This document shows, one piece after another, positions 1 to 7,678 of a DNA stretch of 58,469 bases (positions within the stretch are counted from its first letter, which is position 1; each line of letters begins with the position of its first letter). Source of the stretch: CBDFHV01 sp965247705 (lineage in GTDB: Bacteria; Pseudomonadota; Alphaproteobacteria; Rhodospirillales; CAMCUA01); contig CBDFHV010000016.1 of the NCBI GenBank assembly GCA_965247705.1, positions 1 through 58,469 on the forward strand, written 5' to 3'. The notes beneath the pieces were generated by a model. The model saw nothing but the letters and a program-made list of their open reading frames with translations. It searched no databases and was not told the origin of the DNA. Made by a program: the position numbers and the translations under genes.

Positions 1-1
1 T

Positions 2-757
2 TTGATCGACTCCCACTACTTTTACCCGGACGGAGTCGCGGCCGTGCGCCTTGGTATGGCGCTTGGCAAGCCCGTCACGATCACCGCGCGAGGATCCGAC
101 CTTAGCGAGTTGGCGGAACTGCCTCGCCCCCGGGCGCAGATCCAGTGGGCGGCACGCCATGCCGCGGGCCTGATCACCGTTTGCCAGGCTCTCAAGGGCA
201 AGCTCGTGGAATTGGGCGTTGCGCCCGATAGGGTCCGGGTGTTGCGCAACGGTGTCGACTTGGAGGCATTTCGGCCCGGCGACCGGGACGCATTGCGACG
301 ACGCCTGGAATTCGACAGCCAAGTCCTGCTTTCCGTAGGTCTGCTGATCCCCCGCAAAGCGCACCACCTAACGATCGAGGCCATGGCACACCTTCCCGGC
401 AAGCGCCTGCTGATCGCTGGAGACGGCGAGGAACGCCCCAGGCTGGAGGCGCTGATCCAAAAGCTGGATTTGGACGACAGGGTGACCCTGCTTGGGCGCG
501 TGCCCCACGAACAACTGAAGGACCTCTATGCGGCCGCCGATGCCCTGGTGCTGGCCTCCAGTCGCGAGGGCTGGGCCAATGTCCTGTTGGAATCCATGGC
601 CTGCGGCACCCCCGTCGTGGCCAGCGACGTGTGGGGAACGGGCGAGGTCGTCGCCGAACCCGCCGCCGGGGTCCTCATGGGCGAACGCACCGTGAAGGGC
701 ATCGTGGATGCGGTCGGTCGGCTGTTTGCAAGGCCGCCACGACGGCAACAGACGTGA
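2..757 (+). CDS. GT4-family glycosyltransferase, 5' end outside window, cut by in-frame TGA
   Basis: This is the C-terminal part of a retaining GT-B glycosyltransferase (family GT4) that would move a sugar from a nucleotide-sugar donor onto a polysaccharide or lipid-linked acceptor at the cytoplasmic face. The window opens inside the gene, so most of the N-terminal acceptor domain is missing. The visible part has the inter-domain NGVDLEAF segment (residues 83-90) and the donor domain with LLIAGDGEE (136-144) and the EX7E motif, Glu189 and Glu197, in SREGWANVLLESMACG. Translation stops at TGA 755-757, yet the same frame continues openly for 26 more codons that read like the normal GT4 tail, so a nonsense mutation is likely. 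cysC follows on the same strand, which fits a sulfated surface polysaccharide locus, but acceptor and sugar cannot be told. Confidence 0.85.
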   Translation: MIDSHYFYPDGVAAVRLGMALGKPVTITARGSDLSELAELPRPRAQIQWAARHAAGLITVCQALKGKLVELGVAPDRVRVLRNGVDLEAFRPGDRDALRRRLEFDSQVLLSVGLLIPRKAHHLTIEAMAHLPGKRLLIAGDGEERPRLEALIQKLDLDDRVTLLGRVPHEQLKDLYAAADALVLASSREGWANVLLESMACGTPVVASDVWGTGEVVAEPAAGVLMGERTVKGIVDAVGRLFARPPRRQQT

Positions 758-838
758 GCTTACGCGGAAAGATTCGACTGGGACGCCACCACGCTGGGGC
801 AATTGGACCTCTTTCGCGGTATTCTGCGCCGGCCTTGA
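758..838 (+). other. Detached C-terminal tail of the GT4 glycosyltransferase
   Basis: This stretch is in the same frame as the upstream glycosyltransferase and encodes AYAERFDWDATT followed by a GQLDLF segment, then TGA at 836-838. The pattern (aromatic-Ala-Glu-x-Phe-x-Trp) is the usual C-terminal helix of GT4 enzymes that folds back on the N-terminal domain. It shows that the TGA at 755-757 lies inside the ancestral gene. A CGA-to-TGA change restoring a Thr-Arg-Ala-Tyr junction is the simplest reading. Confidence 0.7.
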
Positions 839-888
839 GCGACTCCCATTCCGCCACGAGTAGCCTGAAACACCGAAAGTCCAGTCTT

Positions 889-1539
889 ATGGTCGTCAAG
901 TCCAAAAACATTACGCTGGTCGAGCATCGTGTAGACAACGTGGCGCGATGGGATCGCAACGGTCACCGGGGTGGCATTCTGTGGCTGACAGGTCTGTCCG
1001 GTTCCGGGAAGTCGACCCTGGCTTTCGAATTGGAACGTCACCTGTTCCAGGGTGGCTGGCACGTCTACGTCCTGGACGGAGACAATGTGCGTCATGGTTT
1101 GTGCAGCGACCTTGGCTTCTCTCCCGGGGATCGAGCGGAAAATATCCGGCGCATCGGCGAGGTTGCCAGTCTGTTCGCCGACGCGGGATATCTCGTGATC
1201 ACGGCCTTCATTTCGCCCTACCGGCAAGACCGGGACATCGCCCGCCACTGCGCCAAGGACCCGTTCCACGAGGTGTACCTGAGTGCCGACGTGGCCGAGT
1301 GCGAACGGCGAGATCCCAAGGGCCTCTACGAGCGTGCGCGGCGGGGCGAGATTCCCGAATTTACTGGCGTTTCAGCCCCTTACGAGGCACCCCTCAATCC
1401 CGAAGTAGTGGTGCCAACCGGCCAGCAGACCGTCGACGACAGCGTGAAATCGCTGTTGCGACACACGGAATCGTGTTTCCTTCTCCATTCGGGCGCATCG
1501 CCGCGGCGAACCCCGGTCGTGACGGGAAGCCCTGACTGA
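889..1539 (+). CDS. cysC: Adenylylsulfate kinase
   Basis: This is APS kinase, which phosphorylates adenosine 5'-phosphosulfate at the 3' position to give PAPS, the sulfate donor for sulfotransferases and an intermediate of sulfate assimilation. The 216-residue protein has the Walker A loop GLSGSGKS (35-42), the substrate segment DGDNVRHGL (63-71), FISPYR (107-112) and KGLYERAR further on. The ATG at 889 gives the normal N-terminus; the frame stays open upstream but has no family character there. The last 13 codons lie inside the first copy of a 253-bp repeat, so the C-terminal end may not be ancestral. There is no cysN/cysD or sulfite reductase nearby. The glycosyltransferase neighbour suggests a role in polysaccharide sulfation, but general assimilation is equally possible. 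Confidence 0.93.
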   Translation: MVVKSKNITLVEHRVDNVARWDRNGHRGGILWLTGLSGSGKSTLAFELERHLFQGGWHVYVLDGDNVRHGLCSDLGFSPGDRAENIRRIGEVASLFADAGYLVITAFISPYRQDRDIARHCAKDPFHEVYLSADVAECERRDPKGLYERARRGEIPEFTGVSAPYEAPLNPEVVVPTGQQTVDDSVKSLLRHTESCFLLHSGASPRRTPVVTGSPD

Positions 1540-1752
1540 TACGACCCAACAAGCGCATGTGTCGGATTATTTGACAGTTCGTCTCGGCGGACCGGCTCGC
1601 ATAACGTCTTGATTCTGCGACGCACTTCGCGTTCTAGTCGTAGACGACGCCTCCCCGGACCACGCCCACTGTCGGATTCGACAACACTTGTCACATAATT
1701 GCCTCCTACACCCCGCGCCGCCCTACCCATCAACCTATTGAGAACAAACCAT
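1500..1752. repeat. 253-bp direct repeat, copy 1
   Basis: Copy 1 is 252/253 identical to copy 2 (1780-2032); the only difference is T at 1607 against G at 1887. It begins inside the 3' end of cysC and runs into non-coding DNA. It contains two occurrences of TGTCGGATT, each within a dyad: TGTC-N9-GACA at 1560-1576 and TGTCG-GATT-CGACA at 1670-1683. A 27-bp unrelated spacer (1753-1779) separates the copies. Confidence 0.95.
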
Positions 1753-1779
1753 CGTCCCTATCCGGTTAAAACAGGATCG

Positions 1780-2032
1780 GCCGCGGCGAACCCCGGTCGT
1801 GACGGGAAGCCCTGACTGATACGACCCAACAAGCGCATGTGTCGGATTATTTGACAGTTCGTCTCGGCGGACCGGCTCGCATAACGGCTTGATTCTGCGA
1901 CGCACTTCGCGTTCTAGTCGTAGACGACGCCTCCCCGGACCACGCCCACTGTCGGATTCGACAACACTTGTCACATAATTGCCTCCTACACCCCGCGCCG
2001 CCCTACCCATCAACCTATTGAGAACAAACCAT
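1780..2032. repeat. 253-bp direct repeat, copy 2, abutting the sigma-54 promoter
   Basis: This is the second copy of the repeat, ending 10 bp before the -24 box of the promoter at 2043-2058. It carries the same two dyads (1840-1856 and 1950-1963). It also carries a non-coding duplicate of the last 40 bases of cysC, which shows that the duplication started from the cysC side. Relative to a start near 2069 the dyads sit around -110 and -220, the usual range for enhancer sites of sigma-54 activators. The 617 bp between cysC and the small gene at 2157 hold only these repeats and the promoter. Confidence 0.95.
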
Positions 2033-2042
2033 TATTAAAACT

Positions 2043-2058
2043 TGGCACAAAATTTGCT
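2043..2058 (+). promoter_or_regulatory. Sigma-54 (-24/-12) promoter
   Basis: The sequence TGGCAC-AAAAT-TTGCT matches the RpoN consensus TGGCACN5TTGCW at every fixed position. The invariant GG (2044-2045) and GC (2056-2057) are separated by exactly 10 bp. Transcription should start near 2069, about 88 nt upstream of the small gene at 2157. Such promoters need an AAA+ activator bound upstream; the duplicated dyads are candidate sites. Confidence 0.88.
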
Positions 2059-2156
2059 TAAAAAAACTGTGGGTCGTACATTGCGGTCGCGGCGGAACCT
2101 TGCCTTTTGAAGCATCTTGAAGGGTTCCGACGGGTCCGCGCATGGGAGGGTCAGGC

Positions 2157-2387
2157 ATGGCCTCAGAAAGCCGAGATCCGGAGGAATCTGTGCCCCGTAA
2201 GCGGCGCATGACCCTTCTCACGGCGGTGCCGTTTTGGGTGGTGACGTCGATTGCCGGTTGGGCCGTAAATGCGGTGACGGTGATTTCCTTGGGAGGCGGC
2301 GATGGGGAGCGCATCGCCAGTGACGAAAATCTTCAGGAGATTCTGAATTTCGCGCCCGCGGCGGGCGTCGAAGAACCGCAACCCTGA
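2157..2387 (+). CDS. Small single-pass membrane protein with FAPAAG tail, family not recognised
   Basis: This is an unrecognised 76-residue protein. It has a short N-terminal part ending in the basic run PRKRR (13-17), one hydrophobic segment at about 19-46, and an acidic tail with LQEILNFAPAAG (59-70) and a Glu-Pro-rich end. The positive-inside rule puts the tail in the periplasm. The ATG at 2157 is chosen because GGAGGG (2145-2150) lies 6 nt upstream; an in-frame ATG at 2142 has no such site. It is preceded by a consensus sigma-54 promoter. The gene at 49417-49665 encodes a protein of the same design with LQDFAPAAG near its end, also beside polysaccharide genes. This suggests a small family linked to surface polysaccharide, whose role is unknown. 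Confidence 0.7.
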   Translation: MASESRDPEESVPRKRRMTLLTAVPFWVVTSIAGWAVNAVTVISLGGGDGERIASDENLQEILNFAPAAGVEEPQP

Positions 2388-2442
2388 CGGGCCGAGACGA
2401 TCAGCTGGCCGATAAAGGGACAGCGAGACAGGTCGGAGGCTA

Positions 2443-3501
2443 TCAGGCAGCCTTGGTTCGGGCCTCCAGCATGCGTCGCAGCGCAACCGCCGCTTGGCGC
2501 ACTTGATCCGTGTCTACGTCCAGATGTGTGACCGCGCGCATGCGGGTGGGCCCGCTGGCACCGATTCGGATGCCTTCCGCCAGAAGCAGATCGCTCAATT
2601 CCATTGCCGACAACCCCGTTCCCGCCACGTCGAAGAACACCATGTTGGTCTGAACCGAGTCCAGGTCGACGGAAATGCCCCGAATGTCGGCGATGGATTC
2701 GGCGAACATGCGGGCCTTTGCATGGTCTTCGGCCAATCGCTCGACGTGATTTTCCAGCGCATAGATCCCCGCCGCGGCGATGACGCCGGACTGGCGCATG
2801 GCACCACCAAGGCGGTGCTTCCACTGCCACGCCGCGTCAATGAAGCCCGCCGACCCCGCCAGCACGGCGCCCACGGGACAGCCGAGCCCCTTGCTCAGAT
2901 CCAGCCACAAGGTGTCGCAGGTGGCCCCATAGTCGCGGGCGGACACGCCCGAGGCCACGACCGCGTCCATCAACCGGGCGCCGTCCATGTGCATGATCAG
3001 ATCGCGTTCCCGTGCCAGGTTCGCCAGGGACTGCAAGCTGTCAAGGGGCCAGAAGGTGCCGCCGCCGCCGTTGGAGGTTTGTTCCACCTCGATCATGCGC
3101 GTTCGCGGCGAATGGCGCCGTTGGGGGGGGCGAATGGCCACTTGCGCTTGATCGGCGGTGAAAATCCCGCGGTCGCCTCCCATAGGATTGAGGAGGACAC
3201 CCGCCAAGGCCGCCGGACCGCCGCACTCCGAGTTCCAGATGTGGGACGTCCTGTCGCAGATGATCTCGTCCCCGGGCCGGCAGTGGACCAGGATCGCGAT
3301 CTGATTGCACATGGTTCCCGAAGGCAGGAAAACCGCCGACTCCTTGCCCAGGAGTTCGGCCGCCATCTCACAAAGTCGATTTGTCGAGGGGTCTTCGCCC
3401 TTCTGTTCGTCGCCCAGTTCGGCTTCCGCCATGGCCTTGCGCATGCCCGCCGTGGGCAGGGACTGGGTGTCGCTGTAAAGTTCAATGTCGATTGCGGTCA
3501 T
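2443..3501 (-). CDS. Low-specificity L-threonine aldolase (PLP-dependent)
   Basis: This fold-type I PLP enzyme cleaves L-threonine or L-allo-threonine to glycine and acetaldehyde in the cytoplasm. The 352-residue length is normal for the family. Visible features are the N-terminal SDTQSLPT segment, the cofactor-contacting region around FLPSGTMCNQIA and HIWNSECGG, the DGARLMDA motif that holds the PLP pyridine nitrogen Asp, and the Schiff-base lysine in LWLDLSKGLGCPVG. It is transcribed convergently with the small membrane gene ending at 2387, with 55 bp between them and no clear terminator. It stands alone and gives no pathway context beyond glycine supply or threonine degradation. Confidence 0.9.
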   Translation of the reverse strand: MTAIDIELYSDTQSLPTAGMRKAMAEAELGDEQKGEDPSTNRLCEMAAELLGKESAVFLPSGTMCNQIAILVHCRPGDEIICDRTSHIWNSECGGPAALAGVLLNPMGGDRGIFTADQAQVAIRPPQRRHSPRTRMIEVEQTSNGGGGTFWPLDSLQSLANLARERDLIMHMDGARLMDAVVASGVSARDYGATCDTLWLDLSKGLGCPVGAVLAGSAGFIDAAWQWKHRLGGAMRQSGVIAAAGIYALENHVERLAEDHAKARMFAESIADIRGISVDLDSVQTNMVFFDVAGTGLSAMELSDLLLAEGIRIGASGPTRMRAVTHLDVDTDQVRQAAVALRRMLEARTKAA

Positions 3502-3675
3502 CCCGGGGCTCCCGTCGTTCCGGCATCATGCGATATCAGCGCGGGCACCGTAGCACAGGGCCGCCGACCGCACCACGTGCCGCCTCGTGAGGGACCATCG
3601 CCTTGACGGCCCATGGGTGGGCGGTAACTATGGCGCGGCGAAATCGCCAAGTGTTTGAATCTCCTAGAGGCTACC

Positions 3676-4173
3676 ATGTCTCGCGCCACGGCCAGCAGAA
3701 GCACGGGCCATCACGTGACGGACCTCGCCGCGGACACCGCCAATCTGCGGCGGACGGTGGAGACCCTGCGCGGGGAGTTGGAACGGGCGGAACAACGGCG
3801 ACTTGACGACGTCCAGGATGGGGTGGCCACCAGCCACCAGGAACTGCTCCTCGCCCAGGCGACAATTTCCGAACTGCGAGCGGCCCTGGAGCGCACCGAG
3901 CGGGATGCCCAGGAACGGGTCCACGCCGCAGGTGCCGAGGCGCAACGGGAGAACCGGCAACTTGGACAGACGGTGGATTCCATCCGCCAGGCCCTCGAAC
4001 GAGCACAGGCGGAAAAGGTGGAGGCGGTGCAGGACGCGACCAGGGAAGCGAGCCGGGAGGGCTTCCAGCTGCACGACACCATCCGAGCCCTCCGTGCGGA
4101 ACTGGAAGGTCAAGCACGTCCGTCGCACGACGCTGGCGCGAATCCGGCCGGGCAACTATACTCCCCGGCCTGA
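3676..4173 (+). CDS. Coiled-coil protein coupled to a type I secretion ABC transporter
   Basis: This 165-residue soluble protein is nearly all heptad-like helix rich in Ala, Glu, Arg and Gln (for example AELRAALERTERDAQERV-type segments) from about residue 18 to 150. It has no signal peptide or membrane segment. The ATG at 3676 has AGAGG 5 nt upstream. The stop TGA at 4171-4173 shares a base with the ATG of the next gene, so the two are translationally coupled. I do not recognise a family. Its position suggests a cytoplasmic partner of the secretion ATPase, such as a substrate chaperone or scaffold, but low-complexity coiled coils give no functional proof. Confidence 0.6.
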   Translation: MSRATASRSTGHHVTDLAADTANLRRTVETLRGELERAEQRRLDDVQDGVATSHQELLLAQATISELRAALERTERDAQERVHAAGAEAQRENRQLGQTVDSIRQALERAQAEKVEAVQDATREASREGFQLHDTIRALRAELEGQARPSHDAGANPAGQLYSPA

Positions 4174-6392
4174 TGACGGGGACAGCAGCCGAGACGACCA
4201 AGCCGCCGCAGGGATGGCTGAGGGCCTTCCTCAAGCCCATCATGCCTGTGTTTCGGGAAGTGGCGGTGATGTCGTTCTTCATCAACATGCTTGCCCTCGC
4301 CGTGCCCGTTTTCGTGCTGCAGGTCTATGACCGGGTGGTGTTTCACGCCGGCATCAGCACCCTGGAGGGGCTGGTGATCGGCATGGCCCTGGTCCTGGTC
4401 TTCGATTACGTGCTGCGCCAGTCCCGTTCGCGAATCATGCAGACGGTGGCCTTGCGAGTCGACGTGGAAGTGGGCCGCAAGCTCTACGAGCGCATGATGG
4501 CCCTGCCGCTGCAAACCCTCGAAAGCGCGCCGGCGGCCCACTGGCAATCCCTGTTTCGCGACGTCGACGTGGTGCGCAATACCCTGTCGGGCGCGTCCGC
4601 GATCCTCTTCGCCGATCTGCCGTTCGTGTTCCTGTTCATGGGCCTCATCTGGGTTATCGCCAAGCCCATATTCTGGGTGCTGTGGGTCATCGTCCCCATC
4701 TTCGTGATCATCGCCTGGCGCTCGGGCACGGTGCTTGCCAGCGCCAACAAGGAGGAACGGACCACATCAATGTCGCGGGATGGGCTGATCGCCGAGCTCA
4801 TCGGCGGCCGCACCACCATCAAGGCTCTGGCGCTGGATCGCTCCATGCGCCCCTTGTGGGAACAGAAACACGCCGACAACATCGAGAACTCGATCTCGCG
4901 GGGCGGCCGGTCCGACGGATTTGCCAACATGGGCGCCCTGCTCACCATGATGACCACCATCTCCATGACCACCGTGGGCGCCCTTGCCATCATCGACGGG
5001 GCGCTCACCATCGGCGCCTTGATCGCGACCAATATGCTGAGTGGCAGCATCATCGGCCCCATGAACCAGCTTGTAGGCCAGTGGCGAACCTATGCCTCCT
5101 GCAAGCAGTCCGTCGAACGCCTGGGGCAGGTTTTCGAGGCGGAGACGGAGCGCCAATCGAGCGAAGTCGAGATGGATCGGCCGCGGGGCGAGTTGACCCT
5201 GGAAAGCGTTTCCTACAGCTACGCGCCCGACTCCGCGCCCGTCATCGACAATGTGCAACTTACCATTCCCCACGGCGGCGTCCATGCGCTGGTGGGGCGC
5301 AACGGCTGCGGCAAGACAACGCTGCTGAAAATGGTCCAAGGCCTGTATCGGCCCACCCAGGGGCGGGTGCTTTTGGACGGCGCCGACATCGCCCAGTTCG
5401 GGCGGCCTCAGTTGGCGAACTGGATCGGTTACGTGCCCCAGGAATCGATTCTGTTCGCGGGCACCGTGCGCGAAAACATCTCGCACCGAAGGCCCGAGGC
5501 CACCGACGACGACATCATCAAGGCGGCCACCGCGGCGGGCGGCCACCACTTCATCATCGACCTGCCCGACGGCTACGGTACGGAGATCGGCGAAGCGGGG
5601 CGCCGCCTTTCCGGCGGTCAGCGACAGCGCATCGCTATCGCCCGGGCCTTGATCGGCGACCCGCCCGTCGTCCTTCTGGACGAACCCTCGAGCAGTCTGG
5701 ACCGGCAGGCCGAACTGGAGCTTCGCAAGACACTGCAAGAGATCGGCCAGGATCGAACGGTCGTTATCGTTACTCATAGCCCCATTCTGCTCGCGGCATG
5801 CGATCACCTGGTCGCCCTCGATCGGGGCAAGGTGTCCCTCGCCGGTCCGGCCAAGGAGATCTTGCCGCGACTCTTCGGATCGGCCGCCCGCACCCCGCCA
5901 CGACCCCCGGGGAGCGACAACTCGGCGACGGCGCCCCGACCCGGGGCAGCGCCGGCGCAAGGGGTTCCCACCGCCGGTCTGGCGGCGCAAGGAGCGGCCA
6001 CGGCAAGGATGACGGCTGCGTCGGCGGCGACGACGCCCAACCCGCCGCGGCTGCCGACGGATGGTCCCGCGGTAGCGCCACCCGTTGCAGCCCCGCCCGT
6101 TGCAGCCCCACCCGTTGCAGCCCCGCCCGCTGCAGCCCCGCCCGTTGCCGCGTCGTCGGCCGACGCATCGCGCCCTGATGCCGCGACGACGGGACAGGGA
6201 GCACGTGCCGGCGGCAGTCCGGGACTGCGATTGACGCCGACGGTGGGGCTCGCCGGCAATGCTGCGCCCCTGTCCAAGGTCGGAGCGGGGATGGTCAGAC
6301 TGCAGGCCGGGACGAATCCCAAGGGGGGCGGCGCGGCCCAACCGAACGCGCCATCCATCGCCGCCCGGGCGACCGAGGAGTCCACGACATGA
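4173..6392 (+). CDS. Type I secretion system permease/ATPase (PrtD-like) with long Pro/Ala C-terminal extension
   Basis: This is the inner-membrane ABC exporter of a type I secretion system, which with an HlyD adaptor and a TolC-like channel moves unfolded proteins to the outside. The 739-residue protein has a six-helix membrane domain (about 25-300) without an N-terminal C39 peptidase domain, so it is PrtD-like. The ATPase domain follows: Walker A GRNGCGKTT (about 375-383), signature LSGGQRQRIAIARA (about 479), Walker B VVLLDEPSSSLD (about 500) and the VTHSP switch. Unusually, about 170 residues follow the ATPase and are rich in Pro, Ala and Gly, including repeated VAAPP units (about 636-660). 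It overlaps the HlyD gene by ATGA. No RTX-type substrate or TolC gene lies in the window. Confidence 0.9.
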   Translation: MTGTAAETTKPPQGWLRAFLKPIMPVFREVAVMSFFINMLALAVPVFVLQVYDRVVFHAGISTLEGLVIGMALVLVFDYVLRQSRSRIMQTVALRVDVEVGRKLYERMMALPLQTLESAPAAHWQSLFRDVDVVRNTLSGASAILFADLPFVFLFMGLIWVIAKPIFWVLWVIVPIFVIIAWRSGTVLASANKEERTTSMSRDGLIAELIGGRTTIKALALDRSMRPLWEQKHADNIENSISRGGRSDGFANMGALLTMMTTISMTTVGALAIIDGALTIGALIATNMLSGSIIGPMNQLVGQWRTYASCKQSVERLGQVFEAETERQSSEVEMDRPRGELTLESVSYSYAPDSAPVIDNVQLTIPHGGVHALVGRNGCGKTTLLKMVQGLYRPTQGRVLLDGADIAQFGRPQLANWIGYVPQESILFAGTVRENISHRRPEATDDDIIKAATAAGGHHFIIDLPDGYGTEIGEAGRRLSGGQRQRIAIARALIGDPPVVLLDEPSSSLDRQAELELRKTLQEIGQDRTVVIVTHSPILLAACDHLVALDRGKVSLAGPAKEILPRLFGSAARTPPRPPGSDNSATAPRPGAAPAQGVPTAGLAAQGAATARMTAASAATTPNPPRLPTDGPAVAPPVAAPPVAAPPVAAPPAAAPPVAASSADASRPDAATTGQGARAGGSPGLRLTPTVGLAGNAAPLSKVGAGMVRLQAGTNPKGGGAAQPNAPSIAARATEESTT
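6079..6150 (+). repeat. 15-bp tandem repeats coding VAAPP units
   Basis: About five imperfect copies of a 15-bp unit (CCCGTTGCAGCCCCG-like) sit inside the 3' part of the secretion ATPase gene and encode Pro-Val-Ala-Ala-Pro repeats. The units differ at single bases and keep the reading frame, as expected for slippage in a disordered linker. Confidence 0.8.
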
Positions 6393-7678
6393 GCCGTCTG
6401 GATGCCCTGGTCGATACCCACCCCCTGCCCACGTGGCGCAAGTTCGCCTGGGCTGTCATCATTCTGCTGGCCGGCAGCGTGGTGTGGGCGAACTTCGCCG
6501 AACTGGATGAGGTGGCCATCGCGAACGGCGAGGTGGTGCCTCAGGGCAAGGTCAAGGTCATCCAGCATCTGGAGGGCGGCATCGTCGAGGCGATCCACGT
6601 CCGGGAGGGAGACCAGGTGACGGTGGGCGAGCCGCTTCTGCAGTTGGACCTGGCCACATCCGGCGTCAATCGGGAGGAGCTTCAGGTACGGCTCGACGCC
6701 CAAATTCTCGAACGGGCACGGCTCGAGGCTGAGGCGCGGGGGAATGAGCCTTCTTTCCCGGAGGATGTCGCCGGCCGAAACCCGGCCTTGCTACAGTCGC
6801 AGCAGCGGGCATTCGACGCGCGCCACGAGGAATTCCTGTCGACGGTCAACGTTCTGCGCCAGCAGATGCGGCAAAGGGAACTGGAAGTCGAAGAGCTCAC
6901 CGCCCGCAAGCGGGCCGTCGACAACAACTTGCGGCTGGCCAAGGAACGTTTCGAGCTGTCCAGAACACTGCTGGTCGACGGACTGACGCCCAAGATCGAC
7001 CATCTGGAACTCGAGGCCGAGGTGGCGGAGTTGGACGGCGGAAGGGCGACCCTCGTCGCCGCGGTGCCACGAACCCAAGCCGCCGTGACCGAAGCCGAGC
7101 AGCGCGTCATCGAAGCGGAGATTCGGTTCCGGCGCGAAGCCCAGGAACAGATGAGCACGGTGGAGCAGTCCATCGGGCGAATCCAGGAACTATTGTCCGA
7201 GGCGACCGGCCAGCGCCTGCGCGCCGAAATCAAGAGCCCCATGGCCGGCGTGGTCAAGAACTTGCGCTTCAACACCCTCGGCGGCATCGTTAAACCCGGC
7301 GATGCGATCATGGAGATCGTGCCCACGGCCGACAATCTGGTGATCGATGTCAAGCTCAGCCCCATCGACCGGGGCTACGTGGCCGTGGGTCAGAAGGCCG
7401 TCGTGAAGATCTCCACTTACGATTATGTGCGCTACGGCGGGCTGGACGGCAACGTGATCCTTGTCGGTTCCGACACCAATACCGACGAATCGGGCGACAC
7501 GTACTTTCGGGTCGTCGTGGAAACCGACAAGACCTATCTGGGCGTGGAAGCGGGAGATATGCCCATCACGCCCGGCATGCAAGCGACCGTGGACATCCAT
7601 ACGGGACGCAAATCGGTCATGGACTATCTGGTCAAGCCCGTCCTGAAATTGCGCCACGAAGCATTTCGGGAACGGTGA
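6389..7678 (+). CDS. HlyD-family type I secretion periplasmic adaptor
   Basis: This is the membrane-fusion subunit that bridges the ABC exporter and an outer-membrane channel. The 429-residue protein has a short cytoplasmic N-terminus and one membrane helix (about 20-37). A lipoyl half-motif follows (QGKVKVIQHLEGGIVEAI), then a long alpha-hairpin coiled coil (about 95-270), the second lipoyl half (RAEIKSPMAGVVKNL) and the beta-barrel end GMQATVDIHTGRKSVMDYL. That end is diagnostic of the HlyD/PrtE secretion adaptors. The start overlaps the exporter stop by ATGA, so the two are made together. The 147 bp between its stop and the motA remnant show no clear terminator. Confidence 0.93.
   Translation: MSRLDALVDTHPLPTWRKFAWAVIILLAGSVVWANFAELDEVAIANGEVVPQGKVKVIQHLEGGIVEAIHVREGDQVTVGEPLLQLDLATSGVNREELQVRLDAQILERARLEAEARGNEPSFPEDVAGRNPALLQSQQRAFDARHEEFLSTVNVLRQQMRQRELEVEELTARKRAVDNNLRLAKERFELSRTLLVDGLTPKIDHLELEAEVAELDGGRATLVAAVPRTQAAVTEAEQRVIEAEIRFRREAQEQMSTVEQSIGRIQELLSEATGQRLRAEIKSPMAGVVKNLRFNTLGGIVKPGDAIMEIVPTADNLVIDVKLSPIDRGYVAVGQKAVVKISTYDYVRYGGLDGNVILVGSDTNTDESGDTYFRVVVETDKTYLGVEAGDMPITPGMQATVDIHTGRKSVMDYLVKPVLKLRHEAFRER

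Noticed and set aside
755..757. TGA as a selenocysteine or read-through codon in the glycosyltransferase
   Set aside because: GT4 enzymes are not selenoproteins, no SECIS-like hairpin directly follows, and a CGA-to-TGA change gives the expected Arg.
1540..2013. Open frames on the minus strand repeated in both 253-bp copies
   Set aside because: Both frames are identical because the DNA is duplicated; they lack ribosome sites and run over the putative enhancer dyads.
6079..6150. Short tandem repeats that could suggest a CRISPR or regulatory array
   Set aside because: There are no spacers and the units keep the reading frame of the secretion ATPase, so they are coding slippage repeats.
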